DNA of 64,000 nucleotides from Nonomuraea cavernae. GTDB lineage: Bacteria; Actinomycetota; Actinomycetes; Streptosporangiales; Streptosporangiaceae. Shown here piece after piece: positions 48,257 to 55,950 of the stretch. The translations under genes and the position numbers were made by a program. The notes beneath the pieces were generated by a model. That model worked only from the letters and a program-made list of their open reading frames with translations, did no database searches and had not been told where the DNA came from. Numbering within the stretch: position 1 is the stretch's first letter; each line of letters begins with the position of its first letter. The stretch is taken from assembly GCF_014646355.1 (NCBI RefSeq), contig NZ_BMNH01000031.1, positions 1 to 64,000 on the forward strand, written 5' to 3'.

Positions 48257-48682
48257 GTGCGAATCATGTGGGGCTGCTTAACCGCAGTCGTGATCGTTCC
48301 ACTGGTCGGACTGTTCCTGCTGATCATGATCCCGATATGGCGTGATGATGCCCGGCTGGACGCCTTCTACGATCGCGTCGTTGCCTACCCGCTCCCGCCG
48401 AACAGCCGAGACGCCTTCTCGATGGATCGCGATGCGACCTTCGGGAAGAACCTAGTCGGGGGCAGCGGGTCCTATTGTGACTACCGGGTCAGGATTACGC
48501 TGCAGACGGCGCTTACTCCACAGGAGATCCACCGCCACTACGACAACGCGTCGATCGCCGGAGCCGAGTCAAAAGCGATGATTTCCCTGTACTTCAGAGA
48601 CGAGGACTCTGCTGGCGGTCGCCGGGTCATCGTCGAGGCGTACGACTCCCATGACTGGGATGGGGATTGGCGCTGCTACTAG
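48257..48682 (+). CDS. Element A membrane-anchored protein, 141 residues
   Basis: A protein with an N-terminal membrane anchor (VVIVPLVGLFLLIMIPIW) and an external domain with two cysteines (SGSYCDYRVRITLQ and the final WRCY). GTG 48257 has GGAGG seven bases upstream. No known family. The last 22 codons occur again in element B (52340-52405) without the rest, showing that the two elements once shared this gene. Confidence 0.75.
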   Translation: MRIMWGCLTAVVIVPLVGLFLLIMIPIWRDDARLDAFYDRVVAYPLPPNSRDAFSMDRDATFGKNLVGGSGSYCDYRVRITLQTALTPQEIHRHYDNASIAGAESKAMISLYFRDEDSAGGRRVIVEAYDSHDWDGDWRCY

Positions 48683-48716
48683 CGCAGCAGCTTGCGGACC
48701 GCGTGCAGCCGGGCAG

Positions 48717-48890
48717 TCATGCGATCGGATACGCGTCTTTCAACTCGTGCCGGTCGGCGGGCAGCAGGACCTCCACGACGGCCAATGGCCGGCCGGAGGC
48801 ATCACGGGCCGCGCCGAAGACAGGCAGGAGCGGCCGGTTCTTCGGCATGGCCAGTTGCTTGGCTTCGTCGGTCGAGGGCATGCGGGCTCG
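48717..48890 (-). pseudogene. GntR-family regulator, UTRA-domain C-terminal relic
   Basis: The minus strand encodes MPSTDEAKQLAMPKNRPLLP and then ARDASGRPLAVVEVLLPADR before a stop, the C-terminal end of the UTRA ligand domain of GntR regulators such as those that control transfer in AICEs. The winged-helix part and most of the UTRA domain are absent. Confidence 0.65.
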
Positions 48891-49138
48891 ATGCGCCCCT
48901 GAAGAGCCTGCACAAGCTGTGCACACTTCGGCGGCACCGACTCTAGCGGCATCACGACCGTCCAACGCCCGACAGGTTGTTTTACCAAGTTTGGGCGTAA
49001 CCGGCTTGCCGTCAGCTGTCCACGTGGTTCGCGGAAGCGGGAAGTCGAACGTAGAGAAACCGGCAGGCAGCGCAGTGGCCGGGCTGGGAAGGGCACCGTG
49101 GGGGCTGCCACTGCAACTGCCTGCCGGGCGAGGCGCGA

Positions 49139-49192
49139 CGAGACAAGGTGGCGGCGACCCTTACCCCTCCGGTAGGGACCACGCTTGTCTCG
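49139..49192. terminator. Long hairpin downstream of element A small genes
   Basis: Outer stem CGAGACAAG/CTTGTCTCG with a further inner CCC(T)TACC/GGTAGGG stem. It lies 13 bases after the stop of the minus-strand gene at 49205. Confidence 0.7.
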
Positions 49193-49204
49193 CCGCGCCG
49201 GTCA

Positions 49205-49489
49205 TCACCTGGCGATGTACTCAGCCAGGAGCTTCGCCGCGCCTGCCGGGTCGCTGGCCGGGTGCCGTTGCTCGGCGTTCTGCCAGGAGTAGTAGGCCCC
49301 GCCGAACCCGACGAACACCCACACCGGCATCCCCGGCTCCAGCTTGTGCACCATGAGCGCGGTGTTGTTATCCCGCAACTCGGCATTGACGCCGAGGTTC
49401 GTGAGCTGGTCGCGCAGCCGGACGAGCATGTCGCCCTCGTCCCGGTTCGGCGGGAAACCGGCCACCGCCGTCTGCATGATCGAATTCAT
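49205..49489 (-). CDS. Element A hypothetical protein, 94 residues
   Basis: A small soluble protein starting MNSIMQTAVAGFPPNRDEGD with an alpha/beta pattern (ALMVHKLEPGMPVWVFVGFG). GGGAG lies eight bases before ATG 49489. It forms a short operon with the small Cys-pair gene upstream, divergent from the XRE-TPR regulator. Similar trios occur in actinomycete genomes, but I cannot name the family. Confidence 0.72.
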   Translation of the reverse strand: MNSIMQTAVAGFPPNRDEGDMLVRLRDQLTNLGVNAELRDNNTALMVHKLEPGMPVWVFVGFGGAYYSWQNAEQRHPASDPAGAAKLLAEYIAR

Positions 49490-49522
49490 TTTTCCGCTCC
49501 CTTCGGCCCGGCCGTCTCCGAG

Positions 49523-49693
49523 TCAGTCGAGACACTCCCGCTCCTCACTTGAGATCTGATCTCCGTCGGTGTCGCCGATGAGGAGCGCACGGCGCGAGTC
49601 GCGCAGCTTGATCCCGCGCCCCCGGCAAGCAGGGCAGGGCGACGTCTTGCTTGTCTCGTCTGGCCGGATCACCGTCGCCATCTCCTCGTTCAT
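49523..49693 (-). CDS. Element A small CXXC protein, 56 residues
   Basis: A very small protein with one DnaJ-like zinc knuckle half (CPACRGRGIKLRD) and an acidic tail (SSEERECLD). ATG 49693 has AGGGAA six bases upstream; ATG 49681 is an alternative. It precedes the 94-residue gene by 33 bases and is divergent from the regulator. No function can be named. Confidence 0.65.
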   Translation of the reverse strand: MNEEMATVIRPDETSKTSPCPACRGRGIKLRDSRRALLIGDTDGDQISSEERECLD

Positions 49694-49836
49694 CCGGCGT
49701 TCCCTATGGCGGGAGGCCGCGTGACGTACCGTGGTTGACTGATGACAAGTCCACCGGCAACCGCGACTGAGCAGAACCCCTGAACGGCCCACTTGTTTTC
49801 CCCTTTCGAGCCCCCAGCCGGGAGGAAGGCCCGCAG

Positions 49837-51126
49837 ATGCCCGACTACATCCCGAACGTGCGGCTACGTGCCTGGCGCAACGAGAACCGACTCACCCGTG
49901 CGGACATGGCCGACCGCATCAACGCCACACCGATCGGCGTCGCCGAGGGACTGGCGTGTGACGAGGAACGGGTCCGGCGTTGGGAAGCCGGGGAGGTCCG
50001 GTGGCCGCGTACGCCTTACCGGCTCGCGCTCACCCAGCTGACCGGCTTGGAGCCGGAAGCACTCGGGTTCACCCAGAACAGGCAGACAGGGAGCCGCCTC
50101 ATCGAGGCTCACATGATGCCCATGGATGCCCTGCGGGCCGAGGCGGACCTGTACGGGACCATGCAACTCGCACAGCAACTCCAGGCGTCCGACGTGGGGA
50201 GCGGGACGCTGGAAGCTTTGGCCGAGGCTGTCGATCTGCTGTGCCGTGCCTATCCGGTCGTGTCCGCCAGCACCTTGCGGGACCGTACACAGAAGCGCCT
50301 GGCCCAAATCAACCATCTACTCGCCGGGCGCCTCACGCTTGACCAGCACCGCGAATTGCTCGTGATCACCGGATGGCTAACTGCCCTGCTGGGATGCGTT
50401 CACTACGACCTGGGCGAAAGGGAAGAGGCAGAGACCGCTCGACGTACCGCGTTCGAGATGGGGCGCCAAGTCGGGCACGGCGAACTCATGGGATGGGCAC
50501 ACGAGATGTCGGCGTGGTTCGCCCTCGTCGAAGGCCGCTACGAAGACGTCGTCACCGCCGCTCGCATGGGCCAAGCAGTGGCCGGCCCCAGCAGCGCCAT
50601 GGTCCAGCTCACCCTTCAAGAAGCCCGTGGCCTAGCTCGCGTCGGCGACCGTCGCGAAGCCGATCGTGCCCTGACTCGGGGAGCCGAAGTGCTCGGAAGT
50701 CTGCCCATGCCCGACCACCCAGACCACCACTTCGTCTTCGATCACGCTAAGTGGGTCTTTTACGCTGCCACCTGCTACACCTGGCTCGTCGACGATGACC
50801 GAGCCGAAGAACACGCCCGCGAAACCATCCAGATGCACACTCGCCCAGACGGCACCTCCAATGCCCCCATGCGAGTTGCCGACGCTCACATAGACCTCGG
50901 CATCGTGCACGCCCGACGAGGAGATCTTGACGCCGCGGTAAACCACGGAATGGCAGCATTCGACATTGACCGACGATCTCTCACCGACCTCGTAAACAGG
51001 GCTGGAGATCTCAACCGAGTGCTACGTCAACATCATCGGCGAGAAGCGCTCGCTGAGGAATTCCACGAACGGTTCCTTACTGCTCGTCGGGCACTCATCG
51101 CACACCAGCATGAACTTCTGGACTAA
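49837..51126 (+). CDS. XRE-family HTH-TPR transcriptional regulator
   Basis: A 429-residue regulator. Residues 1-70 form a Cro/CI-type helix-turn-helix (LRAWRNENRLTRADMADRIN and VRRWEAGEVRWPR); the remainder is TPR-like (YDLGEREEAETARRTAFEMG, RRGDLDAAVNHGMAAFDIDR), suggesting peptide- or protein-gated DNA binding. The second half is less GC-rich than the host average. Start ATG 49837 has GGGAGGAAGG upstream. It is the best preserved gene of element A and probably controls the divergent pair. Confidence 0.88.
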   Translation: MPDYIPNVRLRAWRNENRLTRADMADRINATPIGVAEGLACDEERVRRWEAGEVRWPRTPYRLALTQLTGLEPEALGFTQNRQTGSRLIEAHMMPMDALRAEADLYGTMQLAQQLQASDVGSGTLEALAEAVDLLCRAYPVVSASTLRDRTQKRLAQINHLLAGRLTLDQHRELLVITGWLTALLGCVHYDLGEREEAETARRTAFEMGRQVGHGELMGWAHEMSAWFALVEGRYEDVVTAARMGQAVAGPSSAMVQLTLQEARGLARVGDRREADRALTRGAEVLGSLPMPDHPDHHFVFDHAKWVFYAATCYTWLVDDDRAEEHARETIQMHTRPDGTSNAPMRVADAHIDLGIVHARRGDLDAAVNHGMAAFDIDRRSLTDLVNRAGDLNRVLRQHHRREALAEEFHERFLTARRALIAHQHELLD

Positions 51127-51432
51127 TTATGAAGCAATTGTTTGAATCACAGTTGCAATAGCGCTGATGCCGCTTAACGCCAGAGAAGCTACCGTCCAGC
51201 CGTCATAGTCAAACTTTTGCTTAGCCATTCTAACTTTCGAGCGGAGCTGAAGCTTCAGTAGGGGCCTTGCTCCCACAAAGTATGCGATGCATCCAGCAAG
51301 GCGCCACCAATGGTCCGTCCGAAGTGTTATGCCGGATTGGCGCAACTCCTCCTTGCTAGAAAATAGGGGGGTGCCCATGAAGTGATCGGCAATCAGATTC
51401 AAGGGCAGAAGCGCAAAGGCGAAGGCTGCCAC
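51127..51432 (-). CDS. Hypothetical membrane protein, probably 5'-truncated
   Basis: The last about 100 residues of a longer frame look coding: AFAFALLPLNLIADHFMGTP, then RLAGCIAYFVGARPLLKLQL and a final helix LALSGISAIATVIQTIAS. They are AT-richer than the preceding Arg/Pro-rich part, which looks like non-coding high-GC DNA, so the true start is uncertain or lost; GTG 51432 is a guess without ribosome site. It converges with the XRE-TPR gene with no gap. Confidence 0.45.
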   Translation of the reverse strand: MAAFAFALLPLNLIADHFMGTPLFSSKEELRQSGITLRTDHWWRLAGCIAYFVGARPLLKLQLRSKVRMAKQKFDYDGWTVASLALSGISAIATVIQTIAS

Positions 51433-51952
51433 GGCGCGCCGCCGTACCTCGGCCCTCCGCCCGCCCGCCGTCCGGGCGTGCGGCCTGGGGGCCGGTCCCG
51501 GACGGCGGCGGGACACCGGGCCGGGCACCGCACGCCGCCCCCTCCATACCAGCCGAACGCTTCGGCCGGGGTTACCGCGCCGCCGCACAGATGCAGCCCT
51601 TACGATCGCCACGGCGTGGCTGGTCCCTTGCATGGCTGGGGGCGATCGAAGGTCCAGGGTTCGTTCCTCACCCTGGCCCACCGGGCAACGTGGCTGATCG
51701 TGGTGCCGAGATCTGTCGCTCTGTCGCTGCCTGGGCAGTCAGCGCGTACGTGACACGGGGTGCGTGCCATTCGGGTGCCATTCAGCGACCCCAGCGCGAT
51801 GGAGAGGCCCTGATCAATCGGCATCGCCGCAGGCGGGGGAGGCGTGATCACCGTGCCATTAGCGTGCCATTAGCTCTGACGGATGGCTTCCGAGAAGGTG
51901 GCGACGGTGTGAAGCAGGTCCAGCTCAGCGGCACGCACAGCCGATCATGGCT
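51433..51952. other. Non-coding right end of element A
   Basis: 520 bases with no supported gene. The part next to att copy 2 carries two pairs of GTGCCATT boxes (51764, 51775 and 51853, 51864), each pair spaced by 11 bases. Confidence 0.5.
51764..51871 (+). repeat. Two phased pairs of GTGCCATT (candidate integrase arm sites)
   Basis: GTGCCATT occurs at 51764, 51775, 51853 and 51864, and again at 47843 on the other side of element A. The 11-base spacing within each pair puts the copies on one face of the helix, and they lie within 190 bases of the att core, the usual place for integrase arm or Xis sites. Confidence 0.55.
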
Positions 51953-51999
51953 CCTTACAAGCGAGGGGTCACTGGTTCGAGCCCAGTACCGCCCACCTG
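51953..51999 (+). repeat. att copy 2 (junction of elements A and B)
   Basis: 47 bases identical to the tRNA-Val 3' half except one base (GAGC for GAAC). Only the 3' half is present, so it is not a tRNA gene. It is followed by the same hairpin as at the tRNA. Confidence 0.92.
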
Positions 52000-52039
52000 C
52001 GAGAAAGCCTCGTTTCCGATCATGGAAACGGGGCTTCGT

Positions 52040-52346
52040 GCCGTTAATGTGGGCCTTGCCCAGGCAGCGGCCGGGCTGCATGCCGGGCTTGGCGAGGCGG
52101 CCGTTGCCGTAGACGTACGGCGTGACGGACATGCCGTCGATCTGGACGGGCGTGTGCGGGAGCGCCGGCATCGGGGCGGGTGGCACCGGCTGGACCGGGG
52201 CGAGGATCTTGACCGCCACCGTCTTCTGGGCGGGCTTGAGGTCGGGTCACCGTCCATGACCGCGACCTGCCAGACAGTTCTGCGGTCTGCTTGTCGCGGG
52301 CCTGCACGAAGCGCCCGTTGGACGAGGCGTCCAAGTGGCGGTCGCC
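52040..52346 (-). pseudogene. SCO3933-like AICE protein, frameshifted
   Basis: One frame gives FDASSNGRFVQARDKQTAEL; a one-base loss compared with element A then shifts the frame. A third frame resumes with KTVAVKILAPVQPVPPAPMP and QIDGMSVTPYVYGNGRLAKP, the C-terminal part of the same family. Homologues sit beside replication and integrase genes in AICEs. Non-functional. Confidence 0.7.
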
Positions 52347-52405
52347 GGGTCATCGTGGAGGCGTACGACTCCCATGACTGGGATGGGGATTGGCGCTGCT
52401 ACTAG
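52337..52405 (+). pseudogene. 3' end of the element A 141-residue gene
   Basis: The last 22 codons (GGRRVIVEAYDSHDWDGDWR and the final CY) match 48617-48682 almost exactly, followed by the same CTAGCG flank, but the rest of the gene is missing. It joins the SCO3933-like fragment directly. Confidence 0.8.
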
Positions 52406-52536
52406 CGTGCAGCAGCTTGCGCACCGCGTGCAGAAGGCACGGAACACCAGCGGTCAGAGCATGCCTCCGGCGGGGGACTCCGCTCCGGGATGATCGGCGT
52501 ACGCGTTTAATCCGGGGCAGTTAGTTGAGGTGGAAA

Positions 52537-52684
52537 CCCGATCTTCCCGCCCGCCACGTCCCAGGCAGAGCCCAGCACATCAAGGCCAGGGGCCAAGTTC
52601 GTTCGTCCAGTAGGGCGTTCCACCTTGACCCCTGGCCTTGATCCGCTGCATTGCATGTTGGACGAGGCAGACGGGAAGATCGGG
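52537..52684. repeat. 148-bp imperfect foldback (long inverted repeat)
   Basis: Arms 52537-52597 and 52624-52684 (61 bases each) fold around a 26-base loop. The outer 13 bases (CCCGATCTTCCCG) are perfect and the inner 19 have a single mismatch; the middle is weaker. No gene lies inside. It could be a miniature inverted-repeat element or a structured RNA. Confidence 0.75.
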
Positions 52685-52745
52685 CAGGGCGGAGCGCGAG
52701 GAGAGGGATTCCTGCCGTTCGATCCCATGTGGGATGCTCTCCGCC

Positions 52746-52985
52746 GTGACCGAGTCCGAGGATCCCCAGCCTTACCGTTCGCCGACCAATGCCTCCGAGG
52801 ACTATGAAGCGGTCCGAACCATTGGGACTGTCGCCGTGGTCGCCGGTGTCGCCATATCGTTCGGGATTCTGATCTTTGATGAACGATCCCCCTCGTGGCC
52901 ATGGCTCGTTGGTCTATGGATCATGGCCCTGATCGGCGTTGGCTTGCGGATTGAGGCGGGGGTTCGTGAGCGTCGACGCTCTTGA
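52746..52985 (+). CDS. Small two-helix membrane protein
   Basis: A 79-residue protein: polar N-terminus (MTESEDPQPYRSPTNASEDY), two hydrophobic segments (IGTVAVVAGVAISFGILIF and WPWLVGLWIMALIGVGL), and a basic end (RERRRS). GTG 52746 is preferred; ATG 52734 is also in frame and neither has a strong ribosome site. It overlaps the degraded end of the minus-strand integrase. No family recognised. Confidence 0.6.
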   Translation: MTESEDPQPYRSPTNASEDYEAVRTIGTVAVVAGVAISFGILIFDERSPSWPWLVGLWIMALIGVGLRIEAGVRERRRS

Positions 52986-53568
52986 GCACTGGCGTTCATC
53001 GCGTTGGCGATCTGCCGGTCGGCTTCCGCTGTGCTGTGCTGGTAGATCAGGGCTGCTCTGACGGAGTCGTGTCCCATGCGCTGTATGAGATCTTTGAGGC
53101 TCGCGCCGGAGAGGCGGCGATCGTGTTACCGGTGTGTCGCAGGTCGTGGAAGTGTAGCCCTGGAAAATCGATCTTCCTGGTGCTCTTGTCCCACTTGGCC
53201 GCGCGCCAGAAGTTGCTGCGGCGGAGGATGCCGCCTCGGGAGCCGGTGAAGATCAGAGCGTCGGCCTCGGGCTCGGTGAACTGGTCGAGGTGGTCGCGGA
53301 GTGCACCGGTGATTGCTTCCGGGATGGCGACCGTGCGGGCTCCGGCACGGGACTTGGGCGGGCCGACGAGGAGTTCGCCCGTGTCGAGTTCCACATGCTG
53401 TTGCCGAACGCTGACCGTCCGGGCCGCGAGGTCCAGGTCCATCCGCCGCAGGGCCGCTACCTCACCCCATCGCAGGCTGGCGAAGGTGGCGAGAAGGACC
53501 AGGGCGCGGAGACGTACGGGCATCAGGTCGGCCAGCTCGAACACCTTCGCCACGGCGGGGCTGGTCAT
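52970..53568 (-). pseudogene. Tyrosine integrase catalytic domain, frameshifted
   Basis: The first frame has the arginine motif ATFASLRWGEVAALRR, the lysine hairpin GPPKSRAGARTVAIP and LHFHDLRHTGNTIAAS. Just after, near 53100, homology shifts to another frame carrying MGHDSVRAALIYQHSTAEAD with the nucleophilic tyrosine and NAMNASAQE. The N-terminal DNA-binding half is absent upstream. The C-terminal piece is nearly identical to the integrase end in element A, so the two integrases are relatives. Confidence 0.85.
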
Positions 53569-53661
53569 CGGTGGCCTCCCGCGTCGGCTGGAGGGAGGCT
53601 GCGGTGTGTGATCTCATCGCCGCGGTCACGCGCGTTGAATTCGTAAGGTCGACTGGGATGA

Positions 53662-53815
53662 TCATGGTGGTTTGAGAGTCAGGCCGCCCTGTCCAAGGCG
53701 GCCGGTGATCAGAGGAGGCCGGTACTGGATCTTCTTGAGTTTGCGCTTGACGATGCGGACCAGGCCGGGGACGTCAGCCACGACGAAGTTGCCGATCGAG
53801 CGTTTCAGCGGCCAG
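53662..53815 (-). pseudogene. IS630-type transposase C-terminal relic
   Basis: The minus strand reads LKRSIGNFVVADVPGLVRIV, KRKLKKIQYRPPLITGRLGQ and GGLTLKPP before TGA, resembling the extreme C-terminus of IS630-family transposases. The DDE part is missing, and the stretch abuts the end of the GNAT gene. Confidence 0.55.
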
Positions 53816-54320
53816 GCACGGCTCGCTCCAACTCAATCAGGGCCAGTGGGGGACCTTCGTCGAAGTCGTGGTCGTGGGTCCTGCCGGTCTCGGCGAAGCC
53901 ATTCTTGGCGTAGAAGCGGCGCGCTTGGGCGGAGTCCCGGAGCGTCCACAGATGCACGTCGTCGTACCCGGCGTCTCGCACTCGGTCCAAGACGGCCATC
54001 AACAGGAGCACCGCGATGCCGCTGCCCCAGACCTCAGGGTGGGCGAAGAAGGTATGGATCTCCGCGAGGCCGGGGCGGGAAGTGGAGGCCCCGAACCGGG
54101 CGAAGGCCCCCGGCCGCTCGTTCAAGCGTGCCAGCAGGATCGTGTCCACGCCCTCGGCCAGAATGCCGTGCCACTTGGTGCGCCGCTCCTCGATCCCGGC
54201 CGCAGCGACCTTCGGCGTGCAAAACGGGCCGTGCGAGACGCCCCAAGACAGGGCGTGGATCTCGCCGAGGATGTCCCCGTCACCGGGTTCCGCGGGGTGG
54301 ACCGTGATCGCATCAGGCAT
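53805..54320 (-). CDS. GNAT family N-acetyltransferase (element B cargo)
   Basis: A 171-residue acetyltransferase with the acetyl-CoA loop HPEVWGSGIAVLLLMAVLD and the terminal motif LRDSAQARRFYAKNGFAETG. It is complete, with no signal peptide. ATG 54320 lacks a ribosome site and may be leaderless. It sits between two broken integrase parts (52970-53568 and 54393-54742), and its end merges with an IS630-type relic, so it was probably carried in by insertion. The substrate is unknown. Confidence 0.85.
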   Translation of the reverse strand: MPDAITVHPAEPGDGDILGEIHALSWGVSHGPFCTPKVAAAGIEERRTKWHGILAEGVDTILLARLNERPGAFARFGASTSRPGLAEIHTFFAHPEVWGSGIAVLLLMAVLDRVRDAGYDDVHLWTLRDSAQARRFYAKNGFAETGRTHDHDFDEGPPLALIELERAVPGR

Positions 54321-54392
54321 GGCGTAGACACTACAAGTAGCGGGCAGGCGGCAGTTCTTCGCGCTGTATAAGCGCTGGCTTCTCCGTGGTGA

Positions 54393-54742
54393 TCAGCCTC
54401 GATTGAGGCACTCTCGGTGACCACCGTGTTGGAGTGATCGCCGAGACTTGACGGTTTTGGTGTCGCCCTTCTGCCGTACGGATCGCCAGACGTAGACCGC
54501 GAAGTCGTCGTGCTCCCAGCCGGTCTGAGCCACCGGTAGCCAGGCGGCACAGTCCTCGTCGTATGCCACGACGTGACCGGCCGGTCGAGGATGCCGTGGA
54601 TCAGCCTGAGCGACCGGGTGCCCAGTTCGCCCGTCTTGCCAGCGAGCCACTTATCGACGTCCTCTACTGAGAGATCGCGTAGCTTGCGCGCCCCGAGAGC
54701 AGGAATCACGTGCTTGTCGGCATAGGTGGTGTACATTTTCAC
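54393..54742 (-). pseudogene. Tyrosine integrase N-terminal fragments
   Basis: The first frame has YTTYADKHVIPALGARKLRD and LSVEDVDKWLAGKTGELGTR, the SAM-like core-binding domain of a tyrosine integrase. After a frame change, DDFAVYVWRSVRQKGDTKTV and KSRRSLQ give part of the catalytic domain. The middle and end are missing, replaced by the GNAT gene. Confidence 0.75.
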
Positions 54743-54803
54743 CGGTTGACCTCCTTGACGATGGTGCGCGGGTGCACCGAACTCGTGGCGTAAGGTCGAG
54801 GCT

Positions 54804-55280
54804 GTGAACGATCAGCAGGTCCCGCCGTTCGCCGAGGCCCGTGCCGCCGCTGGCGCCCTGTTCTTCGATGACAGTGGTCGTGTGCTTCTCGTCCGTCCTA
54901 CGTACAAGCCCTCCATGGACATCCCGGGCGGGTTCGTCGAGCCGGGGGAGACCCCGCACGAGGCGTGCATCCGAGAGGTGCAAGAAGAGCTGGGCATTCA
55001 GCCGGCCATCGGCCGTCTCCTCGTGGTCGATTGGGCGCCTCTCCCGGAGGAGGGCGACAAGGTGCTGTTCGTGTTCGACGGCGGAACCTTGGACGGCGAA
55101 TTGCTCAAGCAGATCACGTTCGTGGACAACGAGTTGAGCGCCTACGAGTTTCATCCTGTCGAGGAACTCGACGGTCTGCTGATCGAGCGGCTTGCGCGTC
55201 GCCTCAGAGCCGCCGCCACTGCCCGCGAGCTTGGCAAGACCGTCTATCTGGAGTACGGCCAGGCCGTTCCCACTGAGTGA
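54804..55280 (+). CDS. NUDIX hydrolase
   Basis: A 158-residue enzyme hydrolysing nucleoside-diphosphate-linked compounds. The Nudix box is complete: GGFVEPGETPHEACIREVQE followed by ELGI. GTG 54804 follows GAGG. It lies inside element B next to its right att site, as cargo. The substrate is unknown. Its stop falls in the first unit of a 12-base tandem repeat. Confidence 0.92.
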   Translation: MNDQQVPPFAEARAAAGALFFDDSGRVLLVRPTYKPSMDIPGGFVEPGETPHEACIREVQEELGIQPAIGRLLVVDWAPLPEEGDKVLFVFDGGTLDGELLKQITFVDNELSAYEFHPVEELDGLLIERLARRLRAAATARELGKTVYLEYGQAVPTE

Positions 55281-55308
55281 CTATCTGAGTGACCATCTGA
55301 GTGACAAC
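55273..55308 (+). repeat. 12-bp tandem repeat, three units, near att copy 3
   Basis: CTGAGTGACNAN is repeated at 55273, 55285 and 55297 (differing in the last bases). It overlaps the NUDIX stop and lies about 95 bases before att copy 3. Confidence 0.85.
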
Positions 55309-55402
55309 GGCCCGGGACGAACGTGGACGGTCGAGGACCGGGGCGGAACGTTCGCCGAGGTGAAATCCCGAATCAAGCGAGGTTCCACATTCTCCTGGCG
55401 AG

Positions 55403-55447
55403 CCTTACAAGCGAGGGGTCACCGGTTCGAACCCAGTACCGCCCACC
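55403..55447 (+). repeat. att copy 3 (attR of the tandem array)
   Basis: 45 bases of the tRNA-Val 3' half with one change (ACCGG for ACTGG). The flanks differ from copies 1 and 2; host sequence resumes right after it. Confidence 0.92.
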
Positions 55448-55464
55448 GAAGAAGGGGCGCGAAT

Positions 55465-55863
55465 GTGAAGACGGCAGGTTCGGAGCCGGGCGCGGTCAGC
55501 GGCATGATCCTCACCCTTCTGGCGATCATCTGGTGCGTCGGAGTCCCGGTGTGCCTCTGGCAGATGATCGGTGCCTCGCTGGGATATCCCGAAGGCGACC
55601 GCGAGGGCGCGAAGGCGTGGGAGACCGCAGCCATCGTGATCTTGGCCGGCGCGCCTGTCCTCGCGACTGGCATCTGTGTCTTCACCGGCAGGGTCGTGCG
55701 CGCGTGGATCCTCGGCCTCATCGCAGTGGCGATCGCCGGGTTCGTCGCGACGGGGCTGTACCTGGACGCGCGCCAAGCGGAGCTGCGCCGGCCTCCGCCC
55801 CCTCTGCCGTCCGGCTACTGCGCTGAATACAGCGGTGGTGACAGCGACTGTCCTGGCGGGTAG
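55465..55863 (+). CDS. Hypothetical membrane protein flanking attR
   Basis: A 132-residue protein with three hydrophobic segments (GMILTLLAIIWCVGVPVCLW, AAIVILAGAPVLATGICVF, AWILGLIAVAIAGFVATGLY) and a Cys-containing tail (GYCAEYSGGDSDCPGG). GTG 55465 has AAGGGG eight bases upstream. It starts 18 bases after the last att copy, so before the insertions it probably lay directly behind tRNA-Val. No family identified. Confidence 0.75.
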   Translation: MKTAGSEPGAVSGMILTLLAIIWCVGVPVCLWQMIGASLGYPEGDREGAKAWETAAIVILAGAPVLATGICVFTGRVVRAWILGLIAVAIAGFVATGLYLDARQAELRRPPPPLPSGYCAEYSGGDSDCPGG

Positions 55864-55950
55864 GCGTGGAACGAGACGAGCGAGCCTGCCGCGCCGCCGC
55901 CCGGATGGCCGCATCGGTGGGCTCAACCGCACTCGCCACGGGGCCGCGGG

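Larger units (their letters stand above)
47804..51999. mobile_element. Integrative element A (decayed), at tRNA-Val
   Basis: Bounded by att copies 1 and 2. It holds an integrase C-terminal fragment next to attL, a fused replication/transfer-type fragment, a GntR remnant, small proteins and an XRE-TPR regulator, the mix seen in actinomycete integrative and conjugative elements (AICE). Replication, excision and transfer genes are missing, so it cannot move alone. Confidence 0.78.
52000..55447. mobile_element. Integrative element B (decayed)
   Basis: Bounded by att copies 2 and 3. It repeats parts of element A (hairpin, SCO3933-like fragment, end of the 141-residue gene, integrase C-terminus) and adds GNAT and NUDIX cargo plus an IS630-type relic. 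All mobility genes are broken. Confidence 0.75.

Noticed and set aside
51433..51681. N-terminal part of the 184-codon frame at 51127
   Set aside because: Arg/Pro/Gly-rich high-GC sequence unlike the AT-richer membrane-protein part; treated as non-coding.
51953..55447. Additional tRNA-Val genes at the two att copies
   Set aside because: Only the 3' half is present; acceptor 5' strand, D arm and half of the anticodon stem are missing.
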